Of a stretch of 33,135 nt of DNA, positions 1-8,692 are shown piece after piece (position 1 is the first letter of the stretch; every line of letters starts with the position of its first letter). The notes below the pieces were generated by a model, which searched no databases, was not told the origin of the DNA, and saw only the letters and a list, made by a program, of their open reading frames with translations. The stretch is from JBKPNX01 sp046732855 (lineage in GTDB: Bacteria > Pseudomonadota > Alphaproteobacteria > Geminicoccales > Geminicoccaceae), in NCBI GenBank assembly GCA_046732855.1, contig JBKPNX010000041.1:1-33135 (forward strand), read 5' to 3'. A program made the translations under genes and the position numbers.

Positions 1-593
1 CCCGCGGCGAGGCGGACGAGCGCCCGGCGCGCCACGCCCAACGCGTCGGGCTCCGCGGCCGCGCCGACGATCGGCGATGCCTCCGGCAACGCCGCGCGGA
101 TCAGCGCGGCGCCGTTGCCGACCAGCCTGATGGGCGGCGCGGTGTCGTCGAGCCGGATTTGCTGCGGCGCCGCTACGCTCGGCGGGCCGAGCGGCGCGAG
201 CCGGTGGTCGAAGCTCTGCACGTAGACCTGGCCGCGGCGGGCATCCAGGACGGCGACGATGGTGCCGGCGGACTGGGGCCCAAGCGCTGCAGCGAGCACC
301 TCGAGCGTATTGACCGCGAGCACCGGTCGGCCGAGCGCCAACGCCAGTCCGCGCGCCGCCGCGACGCCGGTGCGCACGCCGGTGAAACTGCCGGGGCCAT
401 GGTTGACTGCGATCAGGTCGAGCGCGTCGTAGTCAAGGCCCGCGCCCCGCAACGCCTCATCGACCAGCTCGACCAGCCGGTCCGCCTGATCGGGCGCCCG
501 CTCGCCGCGACGATGGCCGAGCAGCTGCCCGGCGCCGTCGCACAGCGCAACCGAACACACCGAGGCGGCGCTTTCCAGGGCGAGCAGGATCAC
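1..593 (-). CDS. tsaB: TsaB, tRNA threonylcarbamoyladenosine synthesis protein (3' end outside window)
   Basis: TsaB is the inactive-kinase-like partner of TsaD in the cytoplasmic complex that makes t6A37 on ANN-decoding tRNAs. About 197 residues are visible before the window edge. The N-terminus (ILLALESAASVCSVAL) is the ASKHA-fold strand typical of the family, and the hallmark GPGSFTGVR lies at about residues 66-74. The start is a GTG: reading upstream in frame meets the TGA of nfuA before any other start codon, so GTG at 593-591 is the only option. The gene follows nfuA by 27 nt and is probably its last visible operon partner. Identity is secure; the C-terminus cannot be judged. Confidence 0.93.
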   Translation of the reverse strand, partial: MILLALESAASVCSVALCDGAGQLLGHRRGERAPDQADRLVELVDEALRGAGLDYDALDLIAVNHGPGSFTGVRTGVAAARGLALALGRPVLAVNTLEVLAAALGPQSAGTIVAVLDARRGQVYVQSFDHRLAPLGPPSVAAPQQIRLDDTAPPIRLVGNGAALIRAALPEASPIVGAAAEPDALGVARRALVRLAA

Positions 594-620
594 GGGCCGT
601 GGGCAGCAGGCAAAGGTTGA

Positions 621-1175
621 TCAGGCGACAGGTCGAACCTCCACGACTTCGGGGACGTAGTAGCGGAGCAGGTTCTCGATGCCGTTCTTGAGCGTGATGG
701 TCGAGCTCGGGCAACCGCTGCAGGCGCCGCGCATGTGCAGGTAGACGACGCCGCGCTCGAAGCCGCGGAAGATGATGTCGCCGCCATCCTGGGCGACCGC
801 CGGCCGGACCCGCGTCTCGATCAGCTCGCGGATCTGCCGGATGATCGCGTCGTCCTCCTCGCCGGCCTCCTCGTCCTCTACCGCGGCCTCGGGCACCATG
901 ACCGGGTCGCCCGACATGTAATGCTCCATGATCGCGCCGAGCACCGCGGGCTTGAGCACGTACCAGTCCTGACCGGCGGCCTTGGTGACGGTGATAAAAT
1001 CCGAGCCGAAGAACACGCCGGTCACGCCGTCGACCTCGAACAGGCGGCTTGCGAGCGGCGAGGCCGCGGCGTTGTCCGGATCCGTGAAGTCCGCGACGCC
1101 GCGGGCCATGACCTCGCGGCCGGGCAGGAACTTCAGGGTCGCCGGATTCGGCGTCTGTTCGGTCTGGATGAACAT
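621..1175 (-). CDS. nfuA: NfuA/NifU-family iron-sulfur cluster carrier
   Basis: This is an Fe-S scaffold or carrier that delivers 4Fe-4S clusters to apoproteins in the cytoplasm. The 184-residue protein has the Nfu N-terminal domain (begins MFIQTEQTPNPATLKF, residues 1 to about 90), an acidic linker (about 95-110) and a C-terminal NifU domain. The cluster-binding CxxC is C152-S-G-C155. Alphaproteobacterial Nfu proteins commonly have this two-domain form. An AAGGA ribosome-binding site stands 9 nt before the ATG. It lies between the DUF2333 gene and tsaB on the same strand, and the 117-nt gap upstream may hold its own weak promoter. Length is normal. Confidence 0.95.
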   Translation of the reverse strand: MFIQTEQTPNPATLKFLPGREVMARGVADFTDPDNAAASPLASRLFEVDGVTGVFFGSDFITVTKAAGQDWYVLKPAVLGAIMEHYMSGDPVMVPEAAVEDEEAGEEDDAIIRQIRELIETRVRPAVAQDGGDIIFRGFERGVVYLHMRGACSGCPSSTITLKNGIENLLRYYVPEVVEVRPVA

Positions 1176-1292
1176 GTCGCGATTCCTTCTGGCTCGCCCG
1201 CGATCGGCGTGCGCCGTCCGGGCGGGATCGCCAGCCTGTTAACCTGCAAGATGGCTCATGCGTGGCCCCGGCGCAAGCCGACCGGCGCCCGC

Positions 1293-2255
1293 TCATTTGA
1301 GCAGAATGTTGGAGATCTCTCGGAGCTGCACGCGCGCGCGCAGCAGGAAGAAACCTTGCGACGCCAGATGGCTCGGCATGAATTGGGCGTCGGGCGCGCC
1401 GTTCACGACCACCCATGGTTGCAAGGCCACGGCCTCGCGGAAGCTCTCCACGGTCTGGGCCCAGGCGCTGCCCAGCTGGCGTTCGCGGATCACGTTAGCG
1501 AAGTCGACCTGGAGCGCGCGCATGAGCAGGAAGTAAGCATAGAGGCGGCCCTTGGTCGCATAGAACACGTTGTCCGCGGCGAAGTCGGGCCAGAAGCCGG
1601 CCGCCCTGATCTGGTGGTCCAGCGCGGCCGAGGAGGAGCCGATGTCGGCGGCGATCCGGTCGAGCGTGCCGAGCAGGTTGTCGGCACGGGTCTCGAACAC
1701 GGCCTGGCCCTGGCTGAGGCGCTGGTTGTAGCTGCGCAGCGCCGCCACCGCCTGGCGGTACTGCTGCTCGGAGCTGGCGGTCGGCGCCCACGAGGTGCGA
1801 AAGTCGAACAGCCAGATGGTGCCGGGGTAGCGGAGCAGGCCCATCGCCCGATCGAGATCGGCGTCGGCCTGGCTGGTCCCGCGCGTGCGCCCGACCTGGT
1901 CGGTAAGCTCGAGGGTGAAGCGCGAGATCGCCGCGACGATGCCCTGCTGAAACTCCGGCATGTTGTCGAGCAGGCTGCCGGGCAGGAAGAACGGGTCGTT
2001 GGCGACCCAACGATGCACGTTGATCTCGCGATTGATCAGATCGGCGGCGACCGCGACCGCCTGGCTGCCCCCTTCGGGCGCCGAACTTTGCAGCCCGAAG
2101 TCCGGATCGTCGTCGATCGTGTGCAGCCAGAGCATGCCGCCGACGTAGTAGACGACGAGCAGGCCGATCAGCAGGAGCGGCCACAGCCATGGTCGGCGCC
2201 GGTACCACGGCCGGGCGACCGGCGTTTCGGTCGGATGCAGCGTCGCGTCGGTCAT
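1293..2255 (-). CDS. DUF2333 family membrane-anchored protein
   Basis: The 320-residue protein has a short basic cytoplasmic N-terminus (PWYRRRPW), one transmembrane helix (about 24-45) and a roughly 270-residue domain, predicted periplasmic, without cysteine pairs or obvious catalytic motifs. The sequence (MLWLHTIDDDPDF, then INREINVHRWVANDPFF) fits the DUF2333 family, which has no established function. Its ribosome-binding site GAGGG overlaps the trpS stop codon (TGAGGG, then ATG at 2255-2253), so it is very likely co-transcribed and translationally coupled with trpS. Envelope-associated function is inferred only from topology and from nearby murJ. Family assignment comes from recognised sequence, not a profile search. 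Confidence 0.82.
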   Translation of the reverse strand: MTDATLHPTETPVARPWYRRRPWLWPLLLIGLLVVYYVGGMLWLHTIDDDPDFGLQSSAPEGGSQAVAVAADLINREINVHRWVANDPFFLPGSLLDNMPEFQQGIVAAISRFTLELTDQVGRTRGTSQADADLDRAMGLLRYPGTIWLFDFRTSWAPTASSEQQYRQAVAALRSYNQRLSQGQAVFETRADNLLGTLDRIAADIGSSSAALDHQIRAAGFWPDFAADNVFYATKGRLYAYFLLMRALQVDFANVIRERQLGSAWAQTVESFREAVALQPWVVVNGAPDAQFMPSHLASQGFFLLRARVQLREISNILLK

Positions 2256-2264
2256 CGCCGGCCC

Positions 2265-3260
2265 TCAGTGCGGCAGGAAGCCGACCAGGTCGTAGACCCG
2301 CGCGAGATTGTCGCGCGCGATCGCCTCGGCGCGCTCGGCGCCCCGGCGCAGCAGGCGCTCGATCTCGGCACGGTCGTCCATCAGCCGGCGCATCTCGGCG
2401 GTGATCGGCGCGAGCTTCTCGACCGCGAGCTCGGCCAGCTCGCCCTTGAACGACGCAAACGAGCTCTCGGCGAAGCGGGCCTCGACCTCAGCGCGCGCCA
2501 GGTCGGCCAGCGCCGCATAGATGTTGAGCAGATTCGAGGCCTCGGGCCGGTCCTCGGGGTCGTAGCTCAGGCCCATCTGGCTGTCCGACTTGGCCCGGCG
2601 GATCTTGTGCGCGATGGTATCGGCATCGTCGGTCAGGTTGATGCGCGACTGATCGCTTGGATCGGAGCTGCTCATCTTCGCCCGGCCGTCGCGCAAACTC
2701 ATGACGCGCGTGGCCTCGCCCAAGATCAGCGGCTCCGGCAATGGGAAGAACTCGGTGGCGTACTTGCGGTTGAACGCCCCGGCGATGTCACGCGACAGCT
2801 CGAGGTGCTGCTTCTGGTCCTCGCCGACCGGCACGTGGGTGCCGCGGTAGGCGAGGATGTCTGCTGCCATGAGCACCGGGTAGACGTACAGGCCGGCGAG
2901 CGCCGCGTCCCGGTTCTTGCCGGCCTTGTCCTTGAACTGGGTCATCCGGTTGAGCCAGCCGAGCGGCGTGACGCAGTTGAAGATCCAGGCGAGCTGGGTG
3001 TGCGCCGGCACGTGGCTCTGCACGAAGATGGTGTTGTGCTCGGGATCGAGGCCGGCGGCGAGGAACCCGGCCGCGACCTCGTAGGTCTTGGCGCGCAGCT
3101 CGGCAGGCTCCTGCGGCACCGTGATCGCGTGCAGGTCGACGATGCAGTAGATCGCCTCGTAATCGCCCTGCAGGCGCACCCAGTTGCGGATGGCGCCGAG
3201 ATAGTTGCCGAGGTGCAGCTTGCCGCTCGGCTGGATGCCGGAAAAGATCCGCCCTTTCAT
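2265..3260 (-). CDS. trpS: Tryptophanyl-tRNA synthetase
   Basis: Charges tRNA-Trp with tryptophan using ATP in the cytoplasm; a class Ic synthetase. The 331-residue length is normal for bacterial TrpS. The HIGH-equivalent HLGN is at residues 16-19, after the typical FSGIQPSG stretch, and the KMSKS loop is KMSSS at 195-199. The AGAAGG ribosome-binding site is 7 nt before the ATG. A sigma70-like promoter is visible in the 100-nt gap behind murJ, so trpS may start a second transcription unit (trpS-DUF2333 and perhaps nfuA-tsaB). Nothing is unusual in the protein. Confidence 0.98.
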   Translation of the reverse strand: MKGRIFSGIQPSGKLHLGNYLGAIRNWVRLQGDYEAIYCIVDLHAITVPQEPAELRAKTYEVAAGFLAAGLDPEHNTIFVQSHVPAHTQLAWIFNCVTPLGWLNRMTQFKDKAGKNRDAALAGLYVYPVLMAADILAYRGTHVPVGEDQKQHLELSRDIAGAFNRKYATEFFPLPEPLILGEATRVMSLRDGRAKMSSSDPSDQSRINLTDDADTIAHKIRRAKSDSQMGLSYDPEDRPEASNLLNIYAALADLARAEVEARFAESSFASFKGELAELAVEKLAPITAEMRRLMDDRAEIERLLRRGAERAEAIARDNLARVYDLVGFLPH

Positions 3261-3290
3261 CGCTGGCCTTCTCGTCGGTCGGTCGCGGCA

Positions 3291-3318
3291 GTCATAGGGA
3301 CGGCAGGCGCGCCGTCAA
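3291..3318 (-). promoter_or_regulatory. Candidate sigma70 promoter for trpS
   Basis: On the minus strand TTGACG (3318-3313, five of six matches to the -35 consensus) is followed after 16 bp by TATGAC (3296-3291, four of six). It lies in the murJ-trpS gap and would give a leader of about 25 nt. Such a match is uncommon by chance in DNA this G+C-rich, but the site is untested. Confidence 0.5.
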
Positions 3319-3360
3319 GGGGACGATGGTGCCGGGCTCTCGCCTACCGCACTGGCGCGG

Positions 3361-4935
3361 TCACGACCGGCGCCTGGCGAAGATCGCCCGGAACTCCGCG
3401 ACATCGAGTGCGTCGCAGAGCTGCGCGACCAGAAGGAACCCCAGCCCGCCCGCGCCGATCAGCAGGATGAGGCCGAGCGTTGGCGGCAGCGGCTCGAGCC
3501 ATTGCAGAAGCAGCCAGAGCAGGGCAGCCATGGCGAGGCTGGACCCGAGGATGCGCGGCACGCGCCGGCGCAGGCGCTCGTCCGGCTGCAGCAGGTTCTC
3601 GCGGCGCAGCCCGCGCGCCAGCAGACCGGTGTTCAGCCAGGCCGAGATCGTGGTCGCCAGCGCGATCCCCACGTGGGTGAGCCACCAGATCAGGGCGAAC
3701 GCGATCACGATGTTGCTGATCATGCACACGATCGCGATCTTGACCGGCGTGCGCGTGTCCTCGCGGGCGAAGAAGCCGGGCGTCAGCACCTTGATCAGCA
3801 CGTACGCGGGCAGGCCGAGCGCGTAGGCGGCGAGCGCCGCGCTGGTCGCCCGGCTCGCCTCGGCGCCGAACGCGCCGCGCTCGAACAGGACGTGGACGAT
3901 GGGCGCGCTGAGCACGACCAGCGCGAGCGCGGCGGGCACGGTCAATAGGAGCGAGAGCTCGAGCGCCCGGTTCTGGCTGTGCATCGCGTGGCCGACCTGC
4001 CCGGCGCGCAGCTGGCGCGCCATCAGCGGCAAAAGCGCGGTGCCCACCGCCACGCCGATCACGCCGACCGGCAGCTCGTTCACGCGGTCGGCGTAGTAAA
4101 GATACGAGACCGCGCCGGGCGGCAGCAGCGAGGCCAGCACGATGTCCATGTATAGATTGATCTGGGCGACGCCCGCGCCAATCGCACCGGGCAGGATCAG
4201 GCGCCACAGGCGCCGGACCTGAGGGGTGAGCCGCGGCCAACGCAGCGCGGGCGCCATGCCCTCGCGCCGGATCGAAAGCCACAACCAGAGGAACTGCAGG
4301 AGACCCGCCGCGGCGACCCCCCAAGCCAGCGCGTAAGCCGGCGCGTCGAGCCACAGCACGCTCACGATCATCGCGCCGATCAGGCTGAGGTTCAGCATCA
4401 CCGGGGCGGCGGCCGCTGCGGCGAAGCGGCCGAGGGAGTTGAGCACGCCGCCATATAGCGCGGTCAACGAGATGAACAGGATGTAGCAGAAGGTGATGCG
4501 CGAGAACTCGACCGCGCTGTGATAGCGCGGATCATCGGTCCCGAAGCCCGGGGCGGTGAGGAAGATGACCCACGGCATCGCGGCGATCGCCACCACCGTC
4601 AACGGCACCAGCACCGCGAGCAGGGCGGCCTGGGCCTGCTCCGCGAACGTCTTCGCCACCGCCCTGCCGTCGCCCTCCAGGATGCGGGCAAACATCGGCA
4701 CGAAGCCGGCGTTGAACGCGCCCTCAGCGAACAGCCGACGTAGAAAGTTGGGCAGCTTGAAGGCGACGAAGAAGGCATCCGACAGAGGGCCGGCGCCGAG
4801 CAGCGCGGCCATCATCACGTCGCGCACGAAGCCGAGCAGGCGCGAGACCAGGGTGATGCCGCCGACCGTGGCGATCGAGCGGACGAGCGTCACGGGGCGC
4901 GGCGCCACGCGCGCCGGATCGAGCTCAGCTGCCAA
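3361..4935 (-). CDS. murJ: MurJ lipid II flippase
   Basis: Flips lipid II across the inner membrane for peptidoglycan synthesis; MOP-superfamily membrane protein. At 524 residues it has the usual length, with about 14 hydrophobic segments along its whole length. The N-terminal signature TVGGITLVSRLLGFVRD and the following FKLPNFLRRLFAEGAFNAGF stretch are diagnostic. The longest frame opens with TTG at 4935, 11 nt inside the end of glnD, with an AGGGA about 9 nt upstream. A GTG at 4893 would begin the protein right at the conserved VTLVRSIATVGG, so the true start may be there. Co-transcription with glnD is likely from the overlap. Confidence 0.95.
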   Translation of the reverse strand: MAAELDPARVAPRPVTLVRSIATVGGITLVSRLLGFVRDVMMAALLGAGPLSDAFFVAFKLPNFLRRLFAEGAFNAGFVPMFARILEGDGRAVAKTFAEQAQAALLAVLVPLTVVAIAAMPWVIFLTAPGFGTDDPRYHSAVEFSRITFCYILFISLTALYGGVLNSLGRFAAAAAAPVMLNLSLIGAMIVSVLWLDAPAYALAWGVAAAGLLQFLWLWLSIRREGMAPALRWPRLTPQVRRLWRLILPGAIGAGVAQINLYMDIVLASLLPPGAVSYLYYADRVNELPVGVIGVAVGTALLPLMARQLRAGQVGHAMHSQNRALELSLLLTVPAALALVVLSAPIVHVLFERGAFGAEASRATSAALAAYALGLPAYVLIKVLTPGFFAREDTRTPVKIAIVCMISNIVIAFALIWWLTHVGIALATTISAWLNTGLLARGLRRENLLQPDERLRRRVPRILGSSLAMAALLWLLLQWLEPLPPTLGLILLIGAGGLGFLLVAQLCDALDVAEFRAIFARRRS

Positions 4936-7720
4936 CGGCGGCGGTCCCTGCGCGCGGCCGCGGGGGCACCGGCGGCGCGGCCGCGCCGGGCGTCAGGCTG
5001 GCGATCAGCTGGCGCTGGATCTGGCGCAGCTTGGAGGGTTGCGCGACCTTCAGGCCGAACACGTCCTTGACGTAGAACACATCGACCACACGCTCGCCGT
5101 AGGTGCCGATGTGCGCGCTGGAGATGGACAGGCCCAAATCCTTCAACGTCTTGGCGACGTCGTACAGCAGCCCGGGGCGGTCGCGGCCGTTGACCTCGAT
5201 CACGGTATGCGTCCGGCTGGCGTTGTTGTCGATCAGCACCCGGGGCTCGACCTGGAACACCTCGGTCCGCGCCGGCAGCGACTGCCGGCCGGCCAACGCC
5301 TGGTCGAGCCAGATCCTGCCCTCGAGCGCCTGCTCGATGTTGCGCCGGATGCGCTCGAGCCGCTTCGGCTCGGCGACGGCGGTGCGATCATCGGCGTTCT
5401 GCAGGCCGAAGCTGTCGAGCGCCATGCCGTCGGCGGTGGTGAAGATGCGGGCGTCGACGATGCTCGCGCCACTCAGCGCGATCGCCCCCGCGATCTTCAT
5501 GAACAGGCCCGGATGGTCGGGGGTGAACACCAGCATCTCGGTACGGTCGCGGAAGCGGTCGATCTCGAAGTCCACGGTCAGGCGCCGGCCCTCGGCCTCG
5601 GCGGCGCGCACCAGCGCGGCGTGGCGGCCGTGCACCTCGGTGGTGAAGCTCAGCCAGTAGCGCGCATCCTGACGCTCGACGAAGGCGCGCACCGCGTCCG
5701 CGGGCCAGCCGGTCAGGGCGTCGGCGAGCGCCTGCTGCGCGGCGGCGATCCGTTCGGTGCGGCCACCCGCCGCGGTGCCGGCGAGCGCCGCATCGGTCTC
5801 GTGGTAGAGGGTGCGCAGGAGTTGGCCCTTCCATCCGTTCCACACATTGGGGCCGACCGCGCGGATGTCGGCCGCGGTCATGATCAAGAGGAGGCGCAGG
5901 CGCTCGGGCGACTGGATCGTCTCGGCGACGTCGCTGATCGTCTTCGGGTCGTCAGCATCACGCTTGAACGCCGTTTGGCTGAGCAGCAGGTGGTGGCGGA
6001 CCAGCCAGGCCACCGTCTCCACCTGCTCGGCGTTGAGCCCGAGCCGCGGCCCGGTACGCTCGACCATGCGCGCCCCGATCTCGGCGTGATCGCCGCCGCG
6101 ACCCTTGCCCAGGTCATGGAACAGCATCGCCACGTACAGTTCCGTGCGCGACAACAGATGGGGCATCAGGCTGGTCGCGAGCGGCAGCTCGTCGGCCAGC
6201 AGTCCGTGCTCGATCTGATGCAGGATGCCGATCGCGCGGATGGTGTGCTCGTCGACCGTGTAGACGTGATAGAGGCTGTGCTCCATCTGCGCGATGACCC
6301 GGCCGAACTCCGGCAGAAAGCGGCCGAGCACGCCGGCCTCGTTCATCCGCCTGAGCGCGTTTTCCGGGTCCTTGCGCGCGGTCAGGATCGCCATGAACAG
6401 CGCATTCGCCGCGGGCGCTTCGCGCAGCTCCGGGCCGATCCGCCGCAGATTGCGGGTCACCGCATGCAGAGCCTGGGGGTGGATGTCCAGCTCGCGCTCC
6501 TGCGCCATGCGGAACAGACGGAGCATCGCCAGCGGGTCGCGCTCGAACAAATCCGGCTCGGCGGGCGCGATCCGGCCGGCCTGGATCACCATGCCGTCGA
6601 CCCGTCGGCGGCCGAAGCCGAACCGGCTCAGGTGGAGGCGCGGCTTGCGCTGGTGCTGCATCTCGAGCGCGGCGCAAAAGATGCGGGTCAGCGCGCCGAC
6701 CTCCTTGGCGATCAGGTAGTAGTGCTTCATGAAACGCTCGACGGTGCTCGACGAGCGGCGATCGCGATAGCCCATGCGCCGCGCGATCTCCGGCTGCAGG
6801 TCGAAGGTCAGGCGCTCCTCGGGGCGGTCGGTCAGATAGTGCAGGTGACAACGCACCGCCCAGAGGAACCGCCGCGCCTTGGTGAACCGGCGCAGCGCCC
6901 AGGGATCGAGCACGCCGTGCGCGACCAGTTGCTCGGGCCGCTCGATGCGGTAGAGGAAGCGACCGAGCCAGAACAGGGTCTGCAGGTCGCGCAGCCCGCC
7001 CTTCCCTTCCTTCACGTTCGGCTCGAGCAGGTAGCGGCTGTCGCCGGTGCGCTGGTGGCGGGCGTCGCGCTCGGCGAGCTTGGCCTCGACGAACGTGGCG
7101 CTGCGACCGCCGATCACCTCGTGCTCGAAGCGCTGCCTGAACTCCTCGAACAGACCGATATCGCCCCACAGGAAGCGCGCCTCGAGCAGATTGGTGCAGA
7201 CCGCCAGGTCGGTGCGGGCGGAACGCACGCAGTCGGCGACCGAGCGCGTCGCCTGGCCCACCTTGAGGCCAAGGTCCCAGAGGCTGTACAGCAGGAACTC
7301 GATCATCTGCTCGCTGTGCGCGGTCCGCTTGTACGGATGCAGAAACAGCAGGTCGACGTCGGAATGCGGGGCCAGCTCGGCGCGGCCGTAGCCGCCGACC
7401 GCGACCACCGCGATGCGCTCGCCTTCGGTCGGATTGGCGCGCCGGAACACCCGGGCGAGCGCGTGGTCGAGCAGGCCGTGGACCAGCGCGTCCATCAGGC
7501 GGCAGTGATCGCCGACGGCAGTCTCGGCGTCGTTGTCCGCCTCGAAACGCGCGCGAATCGCCCCCCGCGTCCGGCCGAGCCAGCGGCGCAGCGCGGGCAA
7601 GAAGGCGGTCTTGTCGCCGCCCGCCGCGAGCAGGGCGTCGAGCTCGGCGCGCGCCCGTGCCAGATCGAGCGCGGGCGGCGCGTCCGCCGTCTGGTGCCGT
7701 GCTCTGAGTTGAATCGCCAT
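4925..7720 (-). CDS. glnD: GlnD, bifunctional PII uridylyltransferase / uridylyl-removing enzyme
   Basis: Senses glutamine and uridylylates or deuridylylates PII proteins, controlling glutamine synthetase and nitrogen regulation. Domains in order: nucleotidyltransferase with GGYGRAEL followed by an SDVDLL catalytic motif (about 110-128), the GlnD-specific helical region, an HD domain (HDLGKGRGGDH, about 537-547), then two C-terminal ACT domains (about 740-810 and 850-915) that bind glutamine. Length (931-933 residues) fits alphaproteobacterial GlnD. The start is ATG at 7720 or an in-frame GTG two codons earlier (7726); neither has a strong ribosome-binding site. It is first in the minus-strand run and divergent from ccmD. 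Confidence 0.97.
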   Translation of the reverse strand: MAIQLRARHQTADAPPALDLARARAELDALLAAGGDKTAFLPALRRWLGRTRGAIRARFEADNDAETAVGDHCRLMDALVHGLLDHALARVFRRANPTEGERIAVVAVGGYGRAELAPHSDVDLLFLHPYKRTAHSEQMIEFLLYSLWDLGLKVGQATRSVADCVRSARTDLAVCTNLLEARFLWGDIGLFEEFRQRFEHEVIGGRSATFVEAKLAERDARHQRTGDSRYLLEPNVKEGKGGLRDLQTLFWLGRFLYRIERPEQLVAHGVLDPWALRRFTKARRFLWAVRCHLHYLTDRPEERLTFDLQPEIARRMGYRDRRSSSTVERFMKHYYLIAKEVGALTRIFCAALEMQHQRKPRLHLSRFGFGRRRVDGMVIQAGRIAPAEPDLFERDPLAMLRLFRMAQERELDIHPQALHAVTRNLRRIGPELREAPAANALFMAILTARKDPENALRRMNEAGVLGRFLPEFGRVIAQMEHSLYHVYTVDEHTIRAIGILHQIEHGLLADELPLATSLMPHLLSRTELYVAMLFHDLGKGRGGDHAEIGARMVERTGPRLGLNAEQVETVAWLVRHHLLLSQTAFKRDADDPKTISDVAETIQSPERLRLLLIMTAADIRAVGPNVWNGWKGQLLRTLYHETDAALAGTAAGGRTERIAAAQQALADALTGWPADAVRAFVERQDARYWLSFTTEVHGRHAALVRAAEAEGRRLTVDFEIDRFRDRTEMLVFTPDHPGLFMKIAGAIALSGASIVDARIFTTADGMALDSFGLQNADDRTAVAEPKRLERIRRNIEQALEGRIWLDQALAGRQSLPARTEVFQVEPRVLIDNNASRTHTVIEVNGRDRPGLLYDVAKTLKDLGLSISSAHIGTYGERVVDVFYVKDVFGLKVAQPSKLRQIQRQLIASLTPGAAAPPVPPRPRAGTAAVGS

Positions 7721-7980
7721 GCTCACCCGCGCAGTAAGGCGAGACTCGTCCGACGCAGCGCCTCGTCGGGCTTCGCCCTCCAGCTCGCCGTGCTAGCACG
7801 CCGCGGTTAAGATCCCAAACGGCATCGCATCGCGCTGCCGCGTCAGTCGGGTGCTGATCCGCACGCGCAGAGGGCGAACTGCCGCTTGCCGCAACAGGGG
7901 GCGTGGCGCGCGCCAGATCACATGCTATGTAAACCGCCGGCAGTGATGCCCCATGACCAGCAGAGAGGCCGGGAGCATTC
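7721..7980. other. Divergent intergenic region between glnD and ccmD
   Basis: These 260 bp must hold the promoters of both the glnD run (minus) and the ccm operon (plus). I could not assign convincing -35/-10 pairs. A perfect 12-bp palindrome, CGTGCTAGCACG, lies at 7789-7800, and a relatively A+T-rich patch lies at 7916-7934. No ORF with family resemblance was seen. Confidence 0.6.
7789..7800. repeat. 12-bp perfect palindrome, possible operator
   Basis: CGTGCTAGCACG reads the same on both strands and sits in the glnD-ccmD divergent region, about 70 bp upstream of the glnD start. A dimeric regulator site is possible. No regulator is identified, and a single palindrome of this length can arise by chance. 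Confidence 0.3.
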
Positions 7981-8223
7981 TTGACCGAGTTTTTCGCCAT
8001 GGGCGGTTATGCAGCCTACGTCTGGCCGGCGTACGGCTTCGCCGCGCTCGTGCTGATCGCGCTCTTGGTGCAGAGCTGGCGCGGGGCGCGGCGGCGCGAG
8101 GCGGAGCTCGAGCAGGTCCGCCGCCTGATCCGTCCCGCCCGGGCGAGCCGGCCGAAGCTGCAGCCGGGAACCACGGCGGAGCGCCCCGCGAGCGTCGAGA
8201 TCGCCAGCCACGCGACCGAGTGA
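7981..8223 (+). CDS. ccmD: CcmD, heme exporter subunit
   Basis: Small membrane protein of cytochrome c maturation System I. It associates with CcmABC and helps release holo-CcmE. The sequence FFAMGGYAAYVWPAYGFAALVLIALL carries the family's GGYAxYVWPAY motif and one transmembrane helix (about 14-34), followed by a basic helix (SWRGARRREAELEQVRR). The start is probably TTG at 7981: GGGAG is 5 nt upstream, and homologues have residues before the MGGY. ATG at 7999 is the alternative. An in-frame stop at 7954-7956 excludes a longer form. The C-terminal tail is longer than in many CcmD proteins. First gene of ccmDEFGH; ccmABC are not adjacent. Confidence 0.85.
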   Translation: MTEFFAMGGYAAYVWPAYGFAALVLIALLVQSWRGARRREAELEQVRRLIRPARASRPKLQPGTTAERPASVEIASHATE

Positions 8224-8230
8224 CGACGAC

Positions 8231-8692
8231 ATGCGCCTGCGCAAGCAACAACGCCTGATCCTGGTCGTCCTCGCGCTATTGCTGCTGGGCGGCGCGAGCG
8301 GCCTCGTGCTGTTCGCGCTGTCCGACAGCGTCGCGTTTTTCGTCACCCCGAGCGACATCGCGGCCGGCAAGGTCGACCCTGACAAGCGCTTCCGGCTGGG
8401 CGGCCTGGTGGTGAAGGGCAGCGTCGAGCGGCCCGGCAACGACGGCCTCGTGCTGTTCCGCGTGACCGATCAGGTGCACGAGGTGCCGGTGCGCTACCGC
8501 GGCATCCTGCCGGACCTGTTCCGTGAGGGGCAGGGGATCGTCGCCCAGGGCGAGCTCGGCGCCGATGGCGTGTTCACCGCGGGCGAGGTGCTCGCCAAGC
8601 ACGATGAGAACTACATGCCGCCCGAAGTTGCCGAGGCGCTGAAGCAGGCGGGCGTCTGGCGGCACGCGGCCGGAGCAGGCGAAAAGCCATGA
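8231..8692 (+). CDS. ccmE: CcmE, periplasmic heme chaperone
   Basis: Binds heme covalently in the periplasm and passes it to the CcmF/CcmH ligation complex. The 153-residue protein has a basic N-terminus, a single membrane anchor (about 9-30) and an OB-fold domain. The heme-binding motif LAKHDENY gives H124 for covalent attachment and Y128 as axial ligand, both intact. Length is normal. It starts 7 nt after ccmD and its TGA overlaps the ccmF ATG (ATGA), so translation is probably coupled. Confidence 0.97.
   Translation: MRLRKQQRLILVVLALLLLGGASGLVLFALSDSVAFFVTPSDIAAGKVDPDKRFRLGGLVVKGSVERPGNDGLVLFRVTDQVHEVPVRYRGILPDLFREGQGIVAQGELGADGVFTAGEVLAKHDENYMPPEVAEALKQAGVWRHAAGAGEKP

Noticed and set aside
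735..3470. 911-codon open frame on the plus strand
   Set aside because: It lies antisense to nfuA, DUF2333 and trpS, all clearly real. Its product is Arg/Ala/Gly/His-rich without domains. Long antisense frames are expected in G+C-rich coding DNA.
4556..7810. 1084-codon open frame on the plus strand
   Set aside because: Antisense to glnD and murJ, with no recognisable motif and biased composition; an artefact of high third-position G+C.
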